DNA of 64,000 nucleotides. Origin: Polluticoccus soli. GTDB taxonomy: Bacteria; Bacteroidota; Bacteroidia; Chitinophagales; Chitinophagaceae. Made by a program: the position numbers and the translations under genes. Positions 6,394 through 15,100 of the stretch are shown piece by piece. The notes beneath the pieces were generated by a model that was given only the letters and a program-made list of their open reading frames with translations, ran no database searches and had not been told where the DNA came from. How positions within the stretch are numbered: position 1 is the first letter of the stretch; each line of letters begins with the position of its first letter. The stretch lies in contig NZ_JARJHT010000001.1 in the NCBI RefSeq assembly GCF_029269745.1, positions 2,108,001 through 2,172,000 of the forward strand. Direction: 5' to 3'.

Positions 6394-8532
6394 TTAGTTT
6401 GAAGAAGATGGCGATTGATTGGCCAATTGTCTCATGGCTTCGGTTCCTACGTCTATTTCTTCTGTTCGGCTGGCGGTCATCTTGTAGAAGTTATACAGGT
6501 AGATAACGTGCGATATGAACATAAGGCTGCCCCCGATAGCACGCCAGAGCCAATAGTCAAACATTTTGACAACGCTATTTATGAAAGGTTCTCCGTTCAT
6601 CCACATGGTGCCACGTATAGTTCCGCCGACCATGAGCGGGATGGCGTATAGCAGCAGCCCTATGAATGCCAGCCAGAAGTGCGCGCCAACGAGATGGTGC
6701 GGAGGTTCTTTGCCCGTTAGCCTCGGCACAATGGCATAGGAGCCCCCCCAGATAGCGAAAGTGATGATGCCGTAAAAACCAAGGTGCGAGTGGGCTACCG
6801 TAAAGTCGGTGAAGTGCCAAAGCATATTGCTGTAGCGGAACGCTTCTGCAGTACCCTGCAGGCTCACGGCAATGTAGTATACTGCCGCAGTTAGGAAGAA
6901 TGGCAGCGTATAGCTATTGCTCACTTTGTGCCACTGCCCTTTGAAGGTCATCATAAAATTGAGTGTGGCTGCAATTACCGGAATGATCATTCCTGCGCTG
7001 CCGACAATAGCCACGGTTTGCAGCCACCAGGGTATGGGACTTAGAATAAAGTGGTGTGTACCGATGACAGTGTAAAAAAGAACTTGTGTCCAGAATGCTA
7101 AGATGCCTAAACTGTAGGCGTATATGGGACGGTTAAGCTGCTGCGGAATGAAGTAATAAAGCAAGCCCAGCGTGAAAAGGGTAAACCACATACCAACGCC
7201 GGAGTGCATATAATAACCTTGGATGATTGTTTCTCCGAGCCCGTTTTGCCAGAAAGGCAAATAAGCGGTGAGGGCAATGATAACCGTAAACATCAGCGCC
7301 CCAATGATGTACCAACTTGAAATGTAGATCTCTTTTGTTGTGCGGTTTCCAACCGTTGCAAAGAGGTTTACTAGTACAAGAATCAACCCTACTGCAAAAA
7401 GAGCCATTATCGGCCAGATATATTCCCTGAATTCGCCGCCACCGTTGTTAATACCTGCCATCAATGATATAGTACCGAGTATCACCTGTGCATTGATGAA
7501 CGCTAATGTGATCCAGCCCATTTTGATATTGTACAACTTTGTATTACTTACTGTAGAGATAACGTAGTAACCTAAGCCGATGATACCAAGCGAGGCCCAG
7601 CCCCAGAAAACCATATTGGTATGCACAGGCCGGAGCCTGCCAAAGCTCAGCCAGCTGACGTGATCTGCATCGGGGGCTATGAACTTAATGCCGACATACT
7701 CACCAATGCCTGTGCCGACGACAAGCCAGAAGGCGGCGCAGCCAAGGTACCATACAACCAGCTTTGCGAGTGCGGGATCGACTGGAGGTCGTGTTGATGC
7801 CCTCTTTTTCACAGCAGTGAAGTGTACTTCCTGTTCGGGATGAACGTTTTGAAGGATACCTTTCACATCTGCGGGCATAGCGCTACCTGAGAGCTCGCCC
7901 ACCTGGTGCGCTGCTTTTACGCCTATTTCGCGTTGCTCGAGTTCGTGCTTTAGCTGGACCTGGTCTATTTTAGTTAGCTGTTCTGCAAGCGAGTTTGCCT
8001 GTGTTCTTTTTTTCTCTGCCACCATTCTTTTCATTGCGTTGTTTGCCTTGGCAATAATGAGTATGGCCGCAAATAGCAAAGGCAATAACAGCAGCAAAAC
8101 TGTAATGATGATCCCCGGTTGGGTCATCAGCTGTTTTTGGTTTGCATCTTGTGCTATGATCCAGTCCGGTGAGAATAATGCGATAAGTAGCAACATCGCT
8201 TTGAAACCACTACCGCTTCCTCCACTGCTCTCGGGGTTTTTCCCGCTCTGTCCCTTTGATCTGAGTAGTGCTTCTATTTGTTCAGAGGTGAGATTGTTGA
8301 GAATGTTTTCCTCATCTGCTGTTCTCTGTTTTAGCTGTCGCGAAACCTTTTTGAATTTTCGATACTGGTAGATAGCAACAAGCGCCAGGAATATGATCAC
8401 CGCGCAAAGCAGGATGGTACCGAATGAAATTTTCTTAAAGGTCAAGTAATTGCTCTGCTGCGTTTGTGCATAAACTGAGAGGCAAAGCATATTGGCCACA
8501 AAGCAGGTCAATATGGTAGTGATTGGTTTCAT
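6394..8532 (-). CDS. ccoN: cbb3-type cytochrome c oxidase subunit I with N-terminal extension
   Basis: The 712-residue protein is the catalytic haem-copper subunit that reduces oxygen to water. The core begins near residue 253. Recognisable ligands are H304 (RPVHTN, low-spin haem), H443 (YMHSGVG, CuB), the tyrosine pair in RPIYAYSLG (469-476) that matches the cbb3 helix-VII tyrosine, HH at 493-494 (CuB) and H581/H583 (VAHSHLG, haem ligands). There is no NOR-type glutamate after the CuB histidine, so an oxidase is more likely than a nitric oxide reductase. The first 250 residues are unusual: a signal-like start ending in AQ, a membrane helix and a charged stretch, then a Gly/Ser linker and the same layout again. 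It is the first gene of a four-gene operon. Confidence 0.92.
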   Translation of the reverse strand: MKPITTILTCFVANMLCLSVYAQTQQSNYLTFKKISFGTILLCAVIIFLALVAIYQYRKFKKVSRQLKQRTADEENILNNLTSEQIEALLRSKGQSGKNPESSGGSGSGFKAMLLLIALFSPDWIIAQDANQKQLMTQPGIIITVLLLLLPLLFAAILIIAKANNAMKRMVAEKKRTQANSLAEQLTKIDQVQLKHELEQREIGVKAAHQVGELSGSAMPADVKGILQNVHPEQEVHFTAVKKRASTRPPVDPALAKLVVWYLGCAAFWLVVGTGIGEYVGIKFIAPDADHVSWLSFGRLRPVHTNMVFWGWASLGIIGLGYYVISTVSNTKLYNIKMGWITLAFINAQVILGTISLMAGINNGGGEFREYIWPIMALFAVGLILVLVNLFATVGNRTTKEIYISSWYIIGALMFTVIIALTAYLPFWQNGLGETIIQGYYMHSGVGMWFTLFTLGLLYYFIPQQLNRPIYAYSLGILAFWTQVLFYTVIGTHHFILSPIPWWLQTVAIVGSAGMIIPVIAATLNFMMTFKGQWHKVSNSYTLPFFLTAAVYYIAVSLQGTAEAFRYSNMLWHFTDFTVAHSHLGFYGIITFAIWGGSYAIVPRLTGKEPPHHLVGAHFWLAFIGLLLYAIPLMVGGTIRGTMWMNGEPFINSVVKMFDYWLWRAIGGSLMFISHVIYLYNFYKMTASRTEEIDVGTEAMRQLANQSPSSSN

Positions 8533-9163
8533 GTGAGCGGTATTAAAGGTGTGTTGAGCCTTGGCTGGAATTCTATTAATCGCGCAACGTAGCTAATTTC
8601 CGGACACTGTGGCTGAATTTTTCCTCGATAAATATACGGCTGCTTGGTGTGGCGTAGCATTCATGAGTTAGAGGTAGGTCTGCCAATATTAATAAATCTA
8701 AACAGGTAAATGTTTAATGGCTAAGTCAATATGGCCGGATAGAAGTATGCGCGTTCTTTTGAATATTGTCGGATATTCTGTTTAGAAAGGTACGGGCAAC
8801 ATTGGTCGACAGCGAGTAGAATAATACGTGTTGCACAATGACTCATAAAAACATTAAAAACTGCCGACTTTCTTTAATGTTTTTTCTCTTCTGCTTTCAA
8901 TCTGATTTTAATCTTACTCTTTTCCATTAGTAAACAGGGCTACTACGCGCGACAAATAAGCACTATGTTATGGTTTTTGTTGGTCTCGACTGTTGTGTTT
9001 TAATCTAATCTTAAACTCTGCTTCACTGCTTTTTAATTGTTGGTTAATAGCCTTTTAACCGACAGCGCGAAAAGCCCTCTCTACCTTTATTGGCGCCACA
9101 TAGCGGCGAAACGCGCATATGTGATATGTCTGTTAAATTCTAAACATTTAAACAATAGTTGTG
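8533..9163. other. Intergenic region between ccoN and the giant surface gene
   Basis: This 631-base region separates two divergent genes and must hold both promoters. I see no open frame with coding character, no RNA gene and no perfect TAnnTTTG box. The best match on the plus strand is TACCTTTA at about 9087-9094. Several TTTTAAT motifs occur between 8870 and 9060, similar to those in front of the second giant gene. Confidence 0.6.
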
Positions 9164-12100
9164 ATGAAGCACTTAAACACTTGTCGGCCTTTAATGCTGT
9201 TGGTGGCGTTCTGCCTGCTCGCGGTCACGGCCTCCGCACAGCTCAGCGGTACCTACACGATTGGCGGTACAAGCCCCAACTACGCAACGCTTTCAGCGGC
9301 TGTTGCCGACTTGAATAGCCAGGGCGTGTCCGGACCTGTCGTCTTTAATATTCGCGACGGTAACTATACCGACCAGGTTGTCATCAATTCGGTGGCAGGA
9401 GCCAGTGCTACTAACCGCATCGTTTTCCAGTCGGAAAGCAATAATGCGGCAAACGTTACCATCACGGCGTCGGCAATGTCTACAAGTAACAACCATATAT
9501 TTAAGCTGAACAGCGCTAAGTATGTTACTATAAGGCAGCTTACCCTGACGCCCACCAATGGTACTTATTGTACGGCGATAAATATCACGGGCGCAGCCTC
9601 GTACGACAGCGTTGTGAATTGTAACCTGTCGGGACCTAGCTCTACGTACACCGGTTATTATGGCGCGTTGGTGCAGGCATACAGCAGTGCTGCATCCAAT
9701 ATGGTGTTTAAGAATAATAACATTACCAATGGTGGTAGTGGTTTCTATATATACCAGTCAAGCGTTGGTGCTGCACAGAATGACTTTGTTATTGAAGGCA
9801 ATAACATCTCTGGTCAGTATTATATGCCTATATATACGACCTACACCCGCGATTTTAAGATCCGTAATAATACCATTACTAAGGTTGGACCGTATAGCTA
9901 TTCTATATATTGCAACTATGCAAACGATGCATATGAATGTACAGGTAACGTCATCAATATCAGCAACTGCTCTTATTCAGGCTATGGCCTGTATCACGGC
10001 AATTGTGAGGGTAGCGCTACCGATCCGACGAAACGACCACTGGTTGCTAACAATCAACTGACACAAACAGGTATTTCGACCACCACTTATCCTATCTGGA
10101 ACAATGGTTCAATTTATCTGACTTTCAGGGATAACACCATCAACGTTTCTGCTATCTCAACAACTTATATCTACAACCAGACTACGCCAGGCCTCGTGTT
10201 TACTGGTAATAATATTACCATCAATTCGTCTACAACTGTATATGCTTATTATACTTACCAGTCGCATGGAGCAGTAGTAGATAGCAACACGATCAACATC
10301 AGCACCGGTAGCGGTAGCTACTATCCGTACCTGATGTACAGCGATAATACCAAGGTTTCGAACAATACGGTGAATGTCACTTCAACAAGTGGATCTATTT
10401 ATGGCTTTTATCCGCAATACACTTCAAACAACACCAATCTTGAATTATCTGGGAATAAGATCAACGTAAGTTCCACCAGCGGTACTGTTTACGGAGTTTA
10501 CGTTTCAGGCACAACTGGTACTCCGGATATGGGGTTACGTGTATTTAATAATGTGATCACAACCAGTACTTCCGGTACTAACCGCAGTTTTTATGCAACT
10601 TCATTGGTTGGTAATAACAAGTTTTATAACAACACATTCCACAGTCGCGCTACCGGGAGCACTAACTATAGCTTCCAGATAAGTCCATCAAGCGGCACAA
10701 ATACTATTTATAATAACATCTTCTCGCGTACAGGTACTAACGGTTTCCTGGCGTCTATCGGCAACGCAGGCTTGTCGGCTATGGACAACAATCTGTACTA
10801 CGCGTCTTCAGGTAATATCCTCGAGAGCTCTTCTACCACTGCAGCATACAATAACCTGCAGGGCTGGCGCACATCAACCGGTAAAGACAAGAATTCGCTT
10901 GTTTATGACCCGGGTTATATCAGTGCCACCTCAGGCAACGTAAATGACCTGGCTCCGGACCCTGCAAGTGCAAATTCATGGTCGCGCAATGGCCGTGGTA
11001 TTCATATTGCAGGTAATGACAAAGACATTAACGGTAATACCCGTGTTATAGACAGGCCATCAGGTGTGCCGGATATTGGTGCCCATGAATTCACGCCCAC
11101 AAGCACACCGCCGGTAGCAAGTGCTTCACCTGCTTCGCCGGTCGCTAGTGGTACCCAGACATTTACACTGGGGCAGGATACTGTTGCTACTATTGCCTGG
11201 GGTGCAAGTGTGCCCAGCTCTGTTACGGTAAGACAATATACAGGTACAGCTCCAGCAGGTATATCTGCAGTAAGCAGCAACAACATGTATTTCTACACTG
11301 ATGTGAATGTGCCATCGGGTACTTTTGCTCATACATCTAATATCTACTACCAGGATCCCTGGGCGGGCAGTACCGGCAACGAAGCATCGCTGAGGCTAGC
11401 TAAGAAAGATGGTGCAAACCCATGGATCGTGTACGCTGCTGGTGTTAGCTCGGCTAATACAACCCGCAACATCATTACAACAACTGGTAGCAGCAATTTC
11501 GGTCTGCATACCGGTGTTGATCAGGGCGACAACGCGGGAACTAATGCATTGACAAACCCTGTTGCTCCATTCTGTTCTGGCAACCAGACTGTGATAGCCC
11601 AGATCAAGAATAGCGGTAACAATGTGCTGAACAGTGTGCAGGTAGGCTGGAGCGTTGACGGTATTGTCCAATCGCCGGTTAGCTATACCACGCAGATCAA
11701 CACGTTGGGTAGCGGTTTGGGTAATACTGCGACCGTATCGCTGGGAACAGTAAATTTTGGTACGGCACCGAAAGTGATCAGAGTGTGGACGTATTCGCCT
11801 AACGGTAACACCGATCCGTTTACCAATGATGATACGCTTACAGTTTCATTGAGGTCGTCACTTAGCGGTACATATACCATTGGTGGTACAACGCCTAATT
11901 ATTCAAACATCGCTGCTGCGGTAACTGACCTGAATAACTATGGTGTATGCGGACCGGTCGTGTTTGATATACGCAATGGTACGTATACGGAGCGTACGGT
12001 TCTGAAACCTGTTACGGGTGCCAGTGCTATTAATACTATTACGTTCAAATCTGAAACAAATAATGCTGCCAATGTAACTATCAACTACAGTAGCAGCTCA

Positions 12101-15100
12101 TCTGCCAACTACATATTCCTGATGGATAGTGCGAGGCACTTTATATTCAGGGATCTGACCATCCAGACTTTGAACACCACCTATGGTCGTGTGTTTGAAT
12201 TCAAAGGAGATGCATCGCATGACTCGATCATTAATTGTACCCTTACCATGGCTGGTACTTCGGGCTCAAGCAGAACTGGTATCTATGCCATCAGTCCATT
12301 CAATGGTACAGGCAACGTGATGAAAGGAAGCACCGTTAACAGCGGTTACTATGGTGTGTACTTGTCTGGTAGCAGCTCAGGCCTGATAGCTGACTTTACT
12401 TTTGACAACAACACTTTCACAAATCCGTATTCTTACGGTTTGTATGCCTACTATACCAATGGTATCAAGTTCACCAATAATACCATTACATGGTCAGGTA
12501 GCGCAACCTTCTACGCTGGCTATCTCTATTACTGCCACGGTGCACTTGATTTTTCAGGAAATAACATCACTGCGTCTTCTACAGGTAGCTCTCTCTATGG
12601 TATTTATGCAAACTATTCTAACGGACCGTCAGGCAACTACGCCAAGTTTAACAACAACAACCTGACGCTGAACAATACCTATACGTATGGTTATATTTAT
12701 CCATTGTACTTTACCAGCATCAACTATGACTCTATAGCTGGTAATACAGTAAACGCAACTGGTAACTACTATATCTATAACTATTACCAGAACGCAGGCA
12801 GTCACGATTTTGTCGGCAATACACTGAACTTTACGTGCCAGTATTATTACGGCAGCTGGTATAATCTTGCTAACGTAAACATGGAGAATAATGACTTCAC
12901 GTTTACTGCTCCCAATTACATGTACTGGAGCATTCAGACGTTGAATAACCTGAACTTTAAAAAGAACAAGGTCGTACTAACGTGTACAAACAGCTCTGCT
13001 ACAACCTACATGTACTATCCAAGCAACATGGTGTTTGAAGACAATGAATGGACTGCTAATGGGTTATACACGGTATATGCCTTGTATTTATACGGTGGGC
13101 AGAGTATGTACCAGAACAACCTTATCAACAGGAATGTTATCAAAGCGAATGCAACCAACGGTACTGCTTATGGTATCTACGCCTATTACAACGATGGCTT
13201 CACTTATTCGAATAACATCATCATTGCTAAGGGCCAGTCTAACTATGCATTCTACTCGTACAATCCTTTTGATCAAAATCTTTACAACAATACACTTGTT
13301 TGTAAAAATGCTTCAGGTTATGTATTGCAGGCATATAATAGCGGCTCATCAAATGGCCAGCCATACTTCATGAAGCTGCGCAATAATATATTCTACAATA
13401 GCAATTCCAGCGGTAGTGGTTTAAACTTCCAGTCTGGCGATTTGACTAACCTTAACAGCGATTACAACAACGTCTTTGTGGGTGGTTCATCAAAATTTGT
13501 AGGTGGCGGTACTTTCAGTACACTATCGCAATGGAGAATTGCTAAAGGACAAGACATGAATTCGATCATGTATGATCCTGGCTTTACAAATCCTTCAAGT
13601 GACAATTATATACCGGACGTTGCAAACAGTTCCAGCTGGTCGCTGAATGGCCGTGGTGTACACATCACCGGTAACGATAAAGATTTTGCAGGAAACACAC
13701 GCGTAGTAACTAAAGCAGCTGGTGTTCCGGACATTGGTGCCTATGAGTTCGCGCCAACATCAACTCCGCCATCGGCCGCTGCTACTCCCGCATCGCCTGC
13801 CGCCGGTACTACACAAGTATTCACCCTGGGTGAGGACACGGTAGCTACTGTAACCTGGGATGCAAGCGCCTCGGTGCCATCAACTATCGATGTAAAACAA
13901 TACAGCGGTGTGCAGCCTCCTTCGTTCATTGCTGCCAACTCAATGTACCTGTACACTGATATCGCAGCTTCAAGCGCTATGCACGATGTGAAGATCTACT
14001 ATAAAGACCCGCAAACCGGTACTACCATCGGTGAAAGTGGCTTAAGGCTGGTGAAGAAAGATGGTGGCAACCCATGGACTGTATTCAGCAATCCGCAAAG
14101 TTCAACCAATCCTGTGCTGAATTTCAATAATAGCACTGCCATGACCACATTCGGCCTGCATACAATGACCGATGTTCCCAATAATGCATCAGCTGCTGAG
14201 CTGGTGGCGCCAGTGACTGCTTTCTGTGCACCAAGTACACAGGAGGTAAAAGTGAAGATCAAGAACAACGGTAACAATGTGCTGAATTCAGTAAAAATCG
14301 GCTGGACCAAAAATGGCGCACCCCAAACTACGATCAGCTACACTACACCTATATATACACTCGGTAGCGCACAAGGCAACGAAGCCATTATATCCCTGGG
14401 TAATGTAACTTTCCCGAATTCAAACGCCATCAGCTTCGTTGTGTATACCTTCAACCCGAACAACGTGGCAGATCCCGCAACCAGCGACGATACGCTGAAA
14501 TTTACCATCAAGCCATCGCTCAACGGTACATATACTATTGGTGGTACAACACCTGACTATCCTACTGTGGTTGACGCTATAAACGATCTGAATAGTTTCG
14601 GTATCTGCGGCCCGGTTGTGTTCAACATTCGTGACGGTAACTATACAGACGGTGGTAAGATAGACGCACCACTGCAAGGTAGCAGCGCCGTAAACCGGGT
14701 TACTTTCCAATCAGAATCTGGTGTAACAGCTAATGTGGTGATCACCCACGCTGCGTCCAATGCAAACAACAACGCGGTATTTGGACTGGATAATATATCT
14801 AATATAACCGTACGCAATCTTAAACTGGTAACTACCAATGGTAGCTTCTCTACAGCTATTGCGATGGGCGGTTCCGCGTCATACGACTCTGTTGTGGGTT
14901 GTATCCTGCAGGCGCCAACATCTGGTTCTTCAGGCGCAAATGCAGCCGTGGTGCAAGGATATTACCCATCATTCTCGGGTACTGAGAACGTGCTTCTGAA
15001 AAATACCATTATCGGCGGGTATTATGGCATATACTGGAATAGTGGTGGGGCTGCGACCAAGAACATCGTTGACAGTAATACACTTTCAGGACAGTACTAC

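Noticed and set aside
6394-8532. Nitric oxide reductase as identity of the haem-copper subunit
   Set aside because: The helix-VII tyrosine of cbb3 oxidases is present, the NOR glutamate is missing, and a CcoO-type partner follows.
8533-9163. Small coding frames in the region before the first giant gene
   Set aside because: They have no plausible start, no known motif and overlap the likely promoters.
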